A stretch of DNA of 64,000 nucleotides from Telopea speciosissima (GCF_018873765.1 NC_057918.1:64854871-64918870), one strand, 5' to 3'; positions 10,870 to 21,474 are shown, counted from the first letter of the stretch. Translations and numbers: made by a program. The notes: a model not told the origin generated them from the sequence alone.

Positions 10870-12483
10870 GGGTCATGGCCAAGGGATTAGGTCACGGTCC
10901 TGGATCTGCATAAGGATTTGTGACCTGGTTGTGTTCAATGGCGTGAACTCAGGGTTACTGGCTCTTTCAATTCTCTCAGGATGATGATCAGTTCTTCTTG
11001 ATGAGCGGTCGCTCTTCTCCTATCGACGTTCGGTCCTTGACCGCTTGCCTTCCTTACGGTCGTCTGGCGCTGACCTCTTGTTGTCTTATGGCTTGGCCTC
11101 GATCACCTTCTTCCTAGCTTGCAGTACCTCTGCCATATTGGCGAACTCATTGCACCGCTCCAGGAGCTCCTTCATAGTCCTGGTCTTGTGACGCGCCAGG
11201 TCCTTGATCAGGTCCAGGTCTCTGATGCCTCCCGCCAAGGCTGCATGCTGGGTCTGGTCGTCCAAGTCTCAAACTTTCAAGGACTCCTTGGTGAACCTAC
11301 TGACATATTCCCTGAGAGATTCCCCAGGGTTCTGTACCACGTTCAGTAGATTGACAGTGGTCTTCTTTTGCTTGACGCTGCTCTGGAAGAGGGTGACGAA
11401 TTATTGGCACAGCTCCGCGAACGAACCTATCGACCTCGATCGTAGCCTGGAGAACCATGAAGTAGCTGCACCCTTGAGGGATGCAGGGAATGCTCTACAG
11501 GAGACCACGTCCGATCCGCCATACATGGTCATCATCCCATTGAAATAGTTAATGTGGTCATTAGGATCCGTGGTACCATTGTAGAGCTCAAAGGTAGGCA
11601 ACCTGAACCTGGAGGGGAGTATGGCGGACATGATCTCCGTAGAGAATGGATGCTGACCTAGTATGGAATGTGTCTCGCCCTTGGTCTGCTTCTTCAACCC
11701 TTCCAGCTTCTCATCCAGGTCACGCAGTTTTCGATCTAGCTCCTCATCTCGTGTCTGTCCTTCATGCCTAGCAGGACGTTCACTGCGACCTCGTTCCCGT
11801 CCTCTCCTTAAAGTTCCCTCCCACCTTGAGTGCTGGCGGGATGGTGAGTGATCATGCCGTGAAGAACCCTGGCGCAAAGGTGAGGGGCTTTCCTCCCTGT
11901 AGGTCTGGCTACGTGGTGGTATGGGACTTCCTCCCAGTCGACCTTCGAACACAGACCTCTAGATGGATCTCTTCGGGCTTAGCACCCTTATCCTAGGTGT
12001 TGGTGTCCTCCCACGCTCTGACCTTATAGGGAGGTCTGCCATCCTTCTGGGATGCTGGGAAGGATCCCCTACTGGTGTACAAGACTTGCTCGCCCTGTAG
12101 CTCTCCCCTATCTGTCACCCCTGGGAGAAGACCTCCTAGGGTACAGGCTCTGCTCTTAGTGATGACGATGTTCTGTGGCGGTGGGACGTGGCCCGCTGCC
12201 TCAGGTAGTCTCGAAAGAGTCTCTGATCATCGAGGATTTGTCTCTGTAGGTCGTTAATCTGACCCATGGTGGCTGGTGCATTGGGGTCAGATACCACTTC
12301 CATCACTACGTCGTTTGCAGGGTCATTGTTGGGCTCATCGATCGCGACTTGGTCATCATGAGGGATCTCTTCCTCCAGAGGGACATGGTCCTGGCCATTG
12401 GCTCTGCGACGAGAGCACTCTGGAGGGGGTGATCCGTTCCTTGCAACATTGTTGGTGGAGGTAGTCTTCCTTCGTGGCAGCAT
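10870..12483 (-). pseudogene. gag of the gypsy element, broken
   Basis: The N-terminal piece is 12136-12483 (starting MLPRRKTTSTNN, with a QINDLQRQILDDQ coiled stretch). The capsid-like piece is 11401-11952, containing LPTFELYNGTTDPNDHINYF and GAATSWFSRLRSRSIGSF, the usual retrotransposon gag pattern. It ends in a TAA at 11401-11403. The same coding sense continues below it with further stops. The C-terminal Cys/His segment (YCLFHKENGHNTEGCYHLK) is at the start of the next open stretch, near 10830. It would form the particle shell around element RNA. At least three interruptions make it a pseudogene. Confidence 0.85.
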
Positions 12484-12531
12484 TGTATGAGTATGGAAGC
12501 GATCTAGTAGGTATGATGGCTAGCGTCTTTC

Positions 12532-12549
12532 CCACAGACGGCGCCAATC
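12532..12549 (-). promoter_or_regulatory. Primer-binding region of the gypsy element
   Basis: On the minus strand it reads GATTGGCGCCGTCTGTGG, directly after the 5' LTR. The TGGCGCC core is the end expected for a tRNA 3' terminus complement. I did not assign the tRNA with certainty. Confidence 0.6.
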
Positions 12550-13300
12550 TGTTGCGTCAAGAAATCGTCAGGCGGTCCTGCGAGTGCCGTCACTTGCAAG
12601 AGGACCAAGAAGTCACCAGAGAGAACTGGTGTGGTTCAGGCCTAGGGCTCTCCGATGCCAAAGTTAGATCTCCTGAGCAAATAGATGAATAGTGATTATT
12701 CAAGATGGGTTGAGGGTGTGAGATACCTCTTCTTTTATAGTGGTCTGTGGTGGAGTGGAGAGTCCCTAGTTGATGTGGAGTCTTCTTCGTGGGTGGAGGA
12801 GTCCTGAGTAGCAGGGCTCCTCCCTGGTTGGTTGTCTTCCCGTGAGACTTAGTATCCCAGTAGGGTTGTCCTTCTTGGTGGATAGATCCTTCCACGTGGT
12901 AGATAAGGTCCCTGGTGCTTGAGTCCATCTGGGTTACGTAAGTGGTAGGTGATGGCCCGGAGTCCTCGTGGTGGTGTATATCTTGTTGGCGACGTGGTAG
13001 TGGTGGCGTCTAGCTTGTACCTGCACCCTGTCGAGGTCTCAACACCTCAGTGGATGAGGCCTGAGAGGGAAAGATGTCCAGGTGGTCCTTGGCCCAAGGA
13101 GGGTGGTGCCCAGGTGGCTGGCACCTTGGTGGATGGCGCCCAAGTGCGGGTGATGGCTCCCAAGGTGTAGCTGGTGTTCGGGTGGATCTCCTGCTGTTAG
13201 TGTCCGGGTGGATCTCTTGCTGTTGGTGTCCGGGTAGATCTCCTACTGTTCAGGGACACGTGGCATCTTCTGATAGGTTGGGATGATTTGTGGTTCATCA
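12550..13300 (-). repeat. 5' LTR of the gypsy element
   Basis: The LTR is 751 bp. It is longer than the partner because a roughly 30-bp motif with GGGTGGATCTC is present three times in tandem at about 13168-13252. Confidence 0.92.
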
Positions 13301-13777
13301 ATAATATTTTCCAAAGCTTCATGGAAGAAGAGGGACATTGGGTGTTGAGAGATTCAAGTAAAGGATTATTGAAAAAATGTTCTACCATTTTGGTGGTAAT
13401 GGTACCATTTTTGGAAATGTATAGATTTTGGGAGAAGGAAACAAGACATGAAGTAAGTGGACATGAAGCAAATAACAGATTTGAGCAGAATAGTGTGCCC
13501 AGCTTGAGAAAGCATGGAAGATTTCCAAGATGAGAGTTTCCTTTGGATTTTTGAGATAAGACTTTGACAATGGATGCTCTTCCTTCAAGAAATAGACAAT
13601 GGGATGCCAAGGTAGATGGACTTGGAGGTCATTTCCTACATCTGGAGGCGTTTACAAATTTGGGATCAAGTCTCCGGAGGTGTGTTTTTTTACTAAAAAG
13701 CACCTCACTTTTGTTCCAATTAATTGATAACCTGGAAAGATCCTCAAAGAATTGTAAAATGGCCTGAATGGTATCAA

Positions 13778-13791
13778 GAGAGGAATATTCC
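13778..13791. repeat. LINE target-site duplication, right copy
   Basis: GAGAGGAATATTCC, identical to 723-736. Confidence 0.8.
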
Positions 13792-13916
13792 ATTGACCTG
13801 ACTTATTGGTAATCTACTATCAACTGAAGTGAGTCTTAATTGAATAATTAAACATAAGAAATCTAAACCTTATCCCAATTGAATAGTGTCATTACAACGA
13901 TCTTGTTCACTTGTTC

Positions 13917-14105
13917 TGTGTTTTAGTGCACGGTATTAGTACTGGTATTAGTAGTTGTCGATACCGATATCGATACAAATCAGTTGTATTACATTGGATT
14001 GGACTGTTTTGCCCCTCAAAATACCGATACGATTTTTTTGGGACCATTTTGATACCACTGATACTGTGTAAATCAAGTCTCAATATCGACCATGCCAATA
14101 CCAAT
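13917..14105 (-). repeat. GATACCG-rich non-autonomous repeat, copy 1
   Basis: It begins TTTTAGTGCACGGTATTAG and is rich in CGATACCGATA. The same end occurs, inverted, at the right ends of two copies at 37042-37257 and 37331-37598. The right boundary here is not clear. Confidence 0.5.
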
Positions 14106-14176
14106 CTAGAGATCTGAACCTGATACATAATACCATGAGCATGTTTCCAGACCAGCAGCACAAATTGATAAGAGCC

Positions 14177-14804
14177 TAGGGGTGCAACCGAGACAGGCTG
14201 AGTCGAATATTTTAAAATCCCAGCCCAACCCTAGGTCCACTTTGCTCAACCGCAGCCAACCATTGGTCAGGTTGGGATATTGCAGCCCTAGCCCAATCCT
14301 ATCAAGCTCAACCAAACCTAGCCTAGCCTTGGTTGACCCTAATTGAGCTGGGTTGGCCCTAATTGACCTTGGAAGCCCCGAATTTTAGTCATTTCAAGGC
14401 TAGTTCAGGCTGGAATAGTCCTATTTTTTGACCTTATGTATTATATTATTTTGTTATAATTATATATTATATATTTATATAAAGGGCGGACCTCGGCGCA
14501 ACGGTAAAGTTGCTCCATTGCGACCAAGTGGTCTGGGTTCGAGTTAGGAAATAGCCTCTTTGCTAAGTGGGGGTAAGGTTGCGTACATTGTGACCCTCCC
14601 CAAACCCCATAGTGGTGGGAGCCTCGTGCACTTGGTGCGCCCTTTTTATATATAGGGTCAAGTTGGGCTAAGAGGCCCAGCCCTACCTCAAGACTAGAAA
14701 TTTCAATCCCCGCCCAGCCTCTAGGCAAAAACCCAACCTAAGCACTATTGGGCTCAAGGAGGGCTTGGGCAGGCTGGGGCTCGCCGGGCCAAACTTGCAC
14801 CCTA
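14177..14804. mobile_element. hAT-type MITE with a nested Au SINE
   Basis: Terminal inverted repeats TAGGGGTGCAA and TTGCACCCTA are flanked by an exact 8-bp duplication TAAGAGCC at 14169-14176 and 14805-14812, the hAT signature. The inside is rich in CCCAACCC and GGGTTGGG. It has no transposase. An Au SINE sits inside at 14484-14646, which accounts for about a quarter of its length. Confidence 0.88.
14484..14646 (+). mobile_element. Au-type SINE, copy 1
   Basis: A tRNA-derived head has an A-box region GGCGCAACGGTAAAGTTG and a B box GGGTTCGAGTT. It is followed by the conserved AGGTTGCGTACATTGTGACC and the CCTCGTGCACTTGGTGCGCC end. This matches the Au SINE pattern common in flowering plants. 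Confidence 0.85.
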
Positions 14805-15071
14805 TAAGAGCCTTGGCAATTTGTAGTCAGGTCTTGGGAATGAATCTTGCTTTTACTTAACTTTCCTAATCTCCCAATAAAACCATCCACTAAAATAAAT
14901 TTATTGTTCTTTCTTTCACTAATTTACCAAAATAAAACAGTTAGGTGAATGAACATGCTTTAGGGGTTCCAAATCCCAAAAAATGATATTGAAGTTCTCT
15001 CTCAAAGAAATTGCAAGGCAATAGCAAATTTCCTTTGAAGGATAGACTTAAAATTTTCTTAAATAGATTTA

Positions 15072-15241
15072 GGGAAGTAGTTTTCTGCATGGGAGTGTGG
15101 CCTACGCCAGCACTCCCTTGTGTCTATCTCTCTCCTCCTTAAAACACGGGGGCAGAGATGTCTTTTCACATGGGGGACGAGAGAGATAGACTCATGGGAC
15201 TGTTGGCGTAGGCCACACTCCCAGACAGAGAACTTTTTCCC
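15072..15241. mobile_element. Mutator-type MITE, 170 bp
   Basis: The two ends form a long inverted repeat sharing TGGGAGTGTGGCCTACGCCA, with outer ends GGGAAGTAGTTTTCTG and GAACTTTTTCCC. A 9-bp duplication ATAGATTTA flanks it at 15063-15071 and 15242-15250. No coding sequence. Confidence 0.87.
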
Positions 15242-15359
15242 ATAGATTTATTTTTCTTTTCCAAACTTTATATGTCTAAGGTAGAGAAAAAACGGATAAT
15301 GTGATCAGTGCTTATGAAATTTCTTACACGACATTATAAAGGAAAATAGGGATAGATGG

Positions 15360-16150
15360 CTCCTAAACTTGATATACCTAAAGTTTAAGATAGATTGGAA
15401 TGAGGTTACATGTGAGCGATTTTTGAGTTCTTAGGCTTTAATTAGCATTGGTGTGATATGATTAGTTATCCTTTATCAACTTATGCATATTCTATAAAAT
15501 TAGAGGATAGCAGTTTTAACTTTATTGAACCTTCTAGATGGGGACTGTTGGAGTTGTCCTCTTAGCCCTTACCTATTTATAGCAGCCATGGAAGGATTAT
15601 CTCAACTTTTGGAGGTTTATAAGGATTTGAGTTTGTTAAAGGTTTTAAATTGGGAATTGAAGACTTTTCCAATGATTTCTCATTTTTTGTTTGTGGATGA
15701 TATATTCATTTTTTGTAGGACATTTAAAAATGATGTGTCTACAATATAGGCTATTATGAACTTGTTTTAAGACTTATCAGGACAGCAGATAAATTTTACA
15801 CCGAAACAAACAGAGCCTCAGTAAAACTACTCCTAGAGAAAAATAAGATATAGTTTGCTAAACATTAATGGTTGGGACTATTAGTGATGATTCAGTTTAT
15901 GTAGACACACCAATTGTCTTTAAGCAGACTAGGAGAAATATTTGGAGAATCAAATTATGAGTAGGGTTAAAAGTAAATTAGGGAACTGGAAAAAAAATCC
16001 TCCTTTCACAGGTAGGGCATTCGATATTAATTAAATCAGTCCTCAATTCGGTACCTATTTATTAGATGTCATTTTTTTTTTTCATTTTTCTATAAATATT
16101 TGTAATAATTTTGATTCTATTAACTATAGATTTCAGAAAGGATCTATGCC
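15360..16150 (+). pseudogene. L1-type LINE RT fragment
   Basis: The best part is 15525-15749, with CPLSPYLFIAAMEGLSQLL and the catalytic box LFVDDIFIF, both hallmarks of L1 reverse transcriptase. Downstream, stops alternate with recognisable pieces up to PTYLLDV-like coding near 16050 and YRFQ near 16130. Both ends are lost. It is an old fragment. Confidence 0.75.
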
Positions 16151-16176
16151 TTAAATGACCACCCTACCCCTCCAAT

Positions 16177-16312
16177 TTGCTGTCCCCTCCAATTCCTCCA
16201 TTTCCTCACATAGGGGTGGAAATGACTATCCTAGCCCTGCCCAAAAACACTGCCCAAGTTGGGGTCCACTCCCCCCTATTAAAGGAATTGGAAGAATTGG
16301 AGGTGATAAAAA
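16177..16312. mobile_element. Degenerate MITE related to the one at 30815
   Basis: The inverted arms are CCTCCAATTCCTCCATTTCC on the left and GGAATTGGAAGAATTGGAGG on the right. The end GATAAAAATTC is the same as that of the element at 30815-30981. I found no target duplication. Confidence 0.5.
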
Positions 16313-16984
16313 TTCTTGGGGGGACCTCCCCCAAAAAAAATGGAGAGAGAAAGAGAGAAAACATAAACAATCATCAAAGGATGATACATCAAACGATAGG
16401 GGGAAGAAACACAACCAAAAGGTGGATACCTCAAAAAAATCGAAGCAGGGATACAATAATCAAAAGGATAATACGTCAACGGCCAGGGGGAGAGATAAGA
16501 TAACAGAGTTTTTTTTTTCTTCTTTCTTTTTTAAAGATAATTTTTCTGATTGTCCTGTACTTAATTATTTACCCAATAATTTTTCAAATTGTTGTGCAAA
16601 ATTTCCTTCCAATCATCCTTTTTTTTTTGTTTGATAACTTCCTTCATATCATCCAAATAAATCAATATTTTGCTAGACTTTTTCTCCCATAAATGAAAAA
16701 ATTGCCCCTAAAAGATTAGTTGTCATCTATATATGATAATCACATGACTAATTAGTCATCAAAAATATTTTTTTTTATTGGATTTCAGTGATAATTATTA
16801 TTCTCTTATCCCTATATGTTGAGTTTGGCTCAGGTTTACATCCAAGAACCATCTCGTATGCCCCTGATCTCGTTGGGCGTATGAGATGGTTTTCGTACGT
16901 GAACCCGCACTCCTATATTTGATGGGTTTCAATACCAAGAGATTTTGTATGACTTGCTTAAAATATTTTTTGTTATTTAGTCTT

Positions 16985-17121
16985 GGGGCATTGTTCTTTG
17001 TGCCGCAATGCAGGCTATTCCCAGGCACATGGGGGTGGGCGCAATAACCACCCTGCCCCCTGAGTGACAGACCGATGTGCCTGAACGCAGCGTGCGCTGC
17101 GGCACAAGAGAACATTCTCCC
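16985..17121. mobile_element. Mutator-type MITE, 137 bp
   Basis: The inverted ends are GGGGCATTGTTCTTTGTGCC and GGCACAAGAGAACATTCTCC. A 9-bp duplication TTTAGTCTT flanks it exactly at 16976-16984 and 17122-17130. Confidence 0.87.
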
Positions 17122-17606
17122 TTTAGTCTTTTAAGACATTGGAAGTAACATTTATCCCAGTTCCTCTACTAAGGATTTTTGTAAACCTCCTAACATGTAT
17201 GAGGCAGGATGTTTATTTTTTAGACTGACTACGGTTTGAGAAATTGGAGTCGGAATTAGATCGTTGACTCGATTGAATCAGATCGGAATCGATTGGAACC
17301 AATTTTGCTTAGAAAGGATCTATTTTACTCTGGATTTCTAGGGTTCAAATTAATTCAAGTCAATCGGATTCAGTGGAGGTCAATCCCATTTCTGATTCTG
17401 CTTATTTGAACCTTGGGACTGATTGATTGGCTTGTAATGCTTAAAAGGCTTACAAAATATTATAATACTTAGCATTAGCTATTAGAGGCAATCAACCACC
17501 CTGATCATCCTTTGTTCGGTCTTCTCTACAACTTCAATTTGGAATTCTCTTGGATTGAGCTCCGAACACTTAAGATTTTCATCCCTCCAATATATGTTTA
17601 TCTATT

Positions 17607-19204
17607 GAGTAATTTACATATACCATCTCTGAGGTTTGACGTAAGGATATTTTTACCTCTCAGTTTTGAAAAATTCTGCGTACCCCTAAGGTTTACAAAT
17701 GTTAAGAAATACACCCATTCTGTCAGTTTATGACTAACGATGTTAAAAAATATGAGGTGAAATGATAACACTACCCTTGCCAAAAAAAAAACCTGTAATA
17801 ACTCATCTTCTCCAATCGATTTGGGGAAGATGAGTTGCAGGTATGGAACTCCAAAGATCACAATCCCGCAAAGCTTTTCCAAGATCTTCGCGAAATGGAT
17901 TAGGGAACACCACGAGCTTCAAATGGAGGAGAGAAAGGATACCTGCAACTCATATTGGGGAAGAGCTCCCTGTCGTGAAACACAACGGTGGCAGTCCCTG
18001 AACCAGGGGAAGAACCAGAGAGGGCACCGTCTTCCTCTTCCTTCTTCTTCTCCACCCTTTCTTTTCTCATGACCGAAGTCCCCAAAACCTAACACCATCT
18101 TCGATTTGCCAATAGCCTAAACCGTTCCACACCATTTCTTTCCATTCTTCTTCCCATCTCCACCGGTTGTAGCAAACACGATTGAAACCCTATTTCTTTT
18201 TCTTTTTATAAAAGCTAATCTGAAAATCTGAGATTTCAGCCATAACATTTGAATCGGCTATGAATGTCGCAATCTCAGATCTCCACTGAATGAGAGACGT
18301 CCCCATCCTGCCCGAGCTTCTCCGCAAACGGCTCCGACCGGCGAGCACACGGCGATGGACGTTCATATAGCTACGGGGTGAACCACCATGGCCTTGACAC
18401 ATCAGGACTGCTTGCGTTAGTGGTCAAAGGGCTGGAAACATTAAAGCAGATCCTCGAAGCTCTGCAACTCAAAGGGTTTATGCACTCTAAAAGACCGATG
18501 GAACAGATCGGGAACCGGAATTTCGTCAATCGTCGAGATTTTACGTTGAAGAATCCCCTATAGTCATCATGAAGCCTTCCCACTCGCCGGTTTCAATCAA
18601 CAAGGTTGGAAGAACAGCAACAGAGTCTCCTCCTTCGAGTTTCAGATCCAGAGCCGGAGTTTGCCGGAATCCAAATCTAGCTGGTGAGACATTGCCACCA
18701 GTAATCCCGAGGCGCGACCGACATGGAACCGATAGAAATCTATAAGCCCCAAACTAAACATGCTTCAAGCCCCACCTCTCATACCAACAACTGGTCTTCT
18801 TTTTTCAAACCCTAAATGATTTGGGGAAAATCAAACAAAAACCCAGAAAAGAAGAACAAATTAAAACCAAAAAAAGAAGAGGTTGATAGTGTATCAGTTG
18901 ATTCAACTAATCTATTACAGCTATCATCTAATTTGGTTGGTTCAGGGTAGGTTTGCTTGAGGATCGAAATATGTGAGTTGCAGGTTTTTTTTGGGGGAAA
19001 ATGAGTAGTTGCAAGTTTTTTTTTTTTTGCAGGGGTAATTTTGTCATTTCACCCCATATTTTTAACGTTGTTAGTCATAAACTGACGGAATGGGTGTATT
19101 TCTTAACATTTGTAAACCTCAGGGGGGATACGCAGAATTTTCCAAAACTGGGGGGTAAAAATATCCTTTCGTCAAACCTCAGGGGTGGTATGTATAAATT
19201 ACTC
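17607..19204. mobile_element. MULE with long TIRs, likely Pack-MULE
   Basis: Terminal inverted repeats of about 215 bp (17607-17820 and 18990-19204) begin GAGTAATTTA and share CTGCGTA, AATGTTAAGAAATACACCC and GTCAGTTTATGACTAAC. The exact 9-bp duplication TTATCTATT flanks the element at 17598-17606 and 19205-19213, as expected for Mutator-like elements. There is no transposase. The inside is GC-richer than its surroundings and contains gene-like sequence (next entry). Confidence 0.9.
18378..18745 (+). pseudogene. Captured LONGIFOLIA/TRM-like gene fragment in the MULE
   Basis: One open frame at 18378-18563 carries LETLKQILEALQLKGFMHSK and EQIGNRNFVNRRDF. A second frame that begins near 18552 carries ESPIVIMKPSHSPVS and then GRTATESPPSSFRSRAGV, ending in a stop near 18743-18745. 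The order of a KQILEALQ.KG...HSK block followed by SPIV.MKP is the pattern I know from plant LONGIFOLIA/TRM proteins, which act in cell elongation and bind microtubules. A frameshift lies between the two blocks. It has no proper start and no DUF4378-like end, so it is a fragment. The match to this family is from memory. Confidence 0.6.
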
Positions 19205-19213
19205 TTATCTATT

Positions 19214-20490
19214 TTATTCAAGTTCCTTTCATACATAAATTTGATAAATCCTTCTTTTATTCAATATTTACCATGACATTCTATTTTGTTTGGGTGACTC
19301 GAAATTTTATGTTGTTTCAGAATAGAAATCGTAATTTTATGTAATGTTCTAAAGGTTATCAAAAATGGAACAAAAAAAAAAAAAAATCATCTGCAGTGCA
19401 CTGCAGTGTGGGCCTAAGAGCTCGACACAGGGAAGATGTGATATCCAATGGTGCCGAGCTCGAGAAGAAAGAAAAGAGGAAAAAAATTAAACTGCCTTGC
19501 ATCGAGCTCGCACCATTAGATGAAGTTTCTTCTATGTGTCAAGTTCTCAAAGCCGCACTGCAGCATACTGCCAAATGCCCGCACTACAGAGGATTTTAAT
19601 CCATTGAAGATTGGCCTTGTTTGGTGGGCTTCTTTTTCGGTGTCTAATGCTCAATTATTATTGGCAAATGTGAATAATGGTTTTGTAGGAAACCATCAAG
19701 AATCAGAATACAAAGGTTGTGATACGAATTACAAGGAGCAAAAACCCCAGGGTGGATACATCTAGATGTGTGAATGGACTCTTAAAATGTAAGGTGTCAA
19801 TTGGTTCAGTTTTGGTTGTTTGATTTGATTTCGGTTCGGTGTAAGATAAGAATGATAAAACCAAAATCGCCTGAAAACGAAGAAGACATTTTAAAATCAA
19901 AACCAAACTAACTCGGTTCGTTTCGATTTCGATTTTTATTCGATCTGTAATATGGTTTCTTAATTGGTCTTTCTTACCCCCAAAAAAAAAAAATTTAATT
20001 GGTCTTAATCTAATTTCTTTTTCGGTTTTAATCCAATTTACAAGACATTTCCAAACTTGACACTCTAGACTCTCCAATTCGCTCTTTTTAGTTTCTTTAT
20101 ACCACATTATCATTAATAAGAAATATAAAAGCAATGACTACGATGATGTCTTTCAACTTTTATAAGTGATTGATATCATGATCAGTCACACCAATCTTTC
20201 ATATTCACAACCACACTTAAAGGGAATGGTAATTGGCTTTCACATTAATGTAATGTCCACATATATACATCATTACATCATTAGCATATATGTACAAATA
20301 AGGAATTCAGGTAGATTCCAATCGAACGGTTTCAACCTTGAAACTAAACCGAATTATACGGAACCAAAAAAGAATCCTCTTTTAGAAATCAAAATCGAAC
20401 AGTTTCTTCTTTAGTTCGGTTCGATCCGGTTTCAAACTTACTAATGCAAGGAATGATTATAGGGTGTCCTTAGCAAAACTATAATTAATG
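19214..20490. other. No gene recognised
   Basis: AT-rich sequence with short poly-A and poly-T runs. A GGTTCGGTTCGATT-rich zone at about 19800-20430 looks like a decayed repeat, with left end AAGGTGTCAATTGG and a possible right end TTGACACTCTA at 20056-20066. I could not confirm a target duplication. Confidence 0.35.
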
Positions 20491-20805
20491 GGAAAAAGAA
20501 CGCCACCCGGTCGCATACTGTAGCGTACTCCTACGCCCAATCATAGGGTGTGCAAAATGATTAGCACACCCCCTTGGAAAGATGGAAATCACTAGGGGTG
20601 CGTCGATCATTTTGCTTGCTCCTGTGTCTGGGCACATGGGCATGCTATAATGCTCGACCGGGTGGTCCCTGATTGGTGGGTCTTCTATGCCCTCTCACAA
20701 TGTGTAGTGAAATGACACTCCTGCCCTCAGGTGGATACCCAGGCATGCTCCCCCATTTGCCCAGACGCTGGTGTAGAGAGCATGCGACCAAATAGGTGAA
20801 AGGTG
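20491..20805. mobile_element. Probable Mutator-like MITE
   Basis: The left end GGGAAAAAGAACG and the segment CCGGTCGCATACTGTAG are matched in inverted sense by GAGAGCATGCGACCAAATAGG on the right. The end resembles that of the MITE at 15072-15241. Boundaries and target duplication are unclear. Confidence 0.45.
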
Positions 20806-20872
20806 ATGATACATACAGTATAACGTAATATGTTTCCTTGACGCGTCTATCGAGACGTTAACACTTAACAGG

Positions 20873-20881
20873 TTTTATAAA
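20873..20881 (+). promoter_or_regulatory. Possible TATA box of the ACD11-like gene
   Basis: TTTTATAAA, 1.37 kb before the start codon. The leader would need a 5' UTR intron. A splice acceptor (TTAAGTGCAG) just before the first coding exon at 22240 supports one. Confidence 0.35.
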
Positions 20882-21438
20882 CAGAGAGTTCTCGCTCGCC
20901 TAGATAGAAATAGAATCATTGAAAGAATTTGAGCGAACGACACAAGACTGGTCGCTCGTAAGCTCTGCTTGTTGATTACTACTAAACTTATTCGAAGAAT
21001 CTGGAAAGAGCTTTCTCCCGGACTCTTTTTCTGCCACCATTAAAGTAATACAACTGGGTTCGCAATTTGAATCGAATTCTCATCTTCAGGCATCATTTCT
21101 GCTCAAGGTTCTTTTCAATTTCAATTAATTCACTACCGCTTCTCTTTATTGATCGAGAATAAAGAGTTCAAAAGAGCCCTTTTCTTTTCATAATTGGTTT
21201 TTCATACTGAGCAGTATTTGATTTTCATCCTCTTCCTGAGCGGAGGGGAGGGCTTGGTCGCTCGTTTAATCTATTCGACGAACTAAGTCTTTTGAGAACG
21301 AAGTATCAATTTCTTTCGACTGTTAAGAAGTTCACTTACTGAATCTTGAGGTTTTGGTTTTTTTTTTCTCTTTAATTTGAGGTCTGGCTTTTGGCATTTT
21401 TGAGATGACGTTATAATCTCCTTATATATCTCAATTAG

Positions 21439-21474
<36 letters not shown>

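Larger units (their letters stand above)
1721..13300 (-). mobile_element. Ty3/gypsy LTR retrotransposon, Tat-like lineage
   Basis: The element is 11,580 bp, oriented on the minus strand. LTRs begin TGTTGC and end TTCATCA (TG...CA) at 1721-2412 and 12550-13300. The 5-bp target duplication ATAAT lies at 1716-1720 and 13301-13305. In element order it holds the primer-binding region, gag, protease, reverse transcriptase, RNase H, an additional archaeal-type RNase H, integrase, a minisatellite, an ORF on the opposite strand, the polypurine tract and the 3' LTR. The extra RNase H, the long region between integrase and 3' LTR, and the antisense ORF all fit the Tat (TatII) group. Many stops and frameshifts make it non-autonomous now. 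It sits inside an older LINE. Confidence 0.93.
737..13777 (-). mobile_element. 5'-truncated L1-type LINE, split by a gypsy element
   Basis: This is a remnant of plant L1 ORF2. Reading the minus strand, the part at 13306-13777 precedes a zf-RVT-like segment at about 1393-1720 (WSLKIHPKLK, then CALCG and HLFLSC). An RNase H-like segment follows at about 761-1338 (CDGSF, WTDCKDLVHWL, and an AHKLANQAR ending). Both ends carry the same 14-bp direct repeat GAGAGGAATATTCC, at 723-736 and 13778-13791, which I read as the LINE target-site duplication. The 3' end has an A-rich TAAATAAATAAATAAAA tail next to the left repeat. Without the gypsy insertion the element is about 1.46 kb. The RT domain is missing, so it was 5' truncated. 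The minus-strand frame of the zf-RVT region runs on across the gypsy insertion point (KLWKIL on one side, WSLKIH on the other). Stops and frameshifts show it is dead. Confidence 0.8.

Noticed and set aside
16155-16634. A 159-residue + open frame rich in Lys and Ser
   Set aside because: It starts in a MITE and runs through A-rich DNA; no domain, and low-complexity composition.
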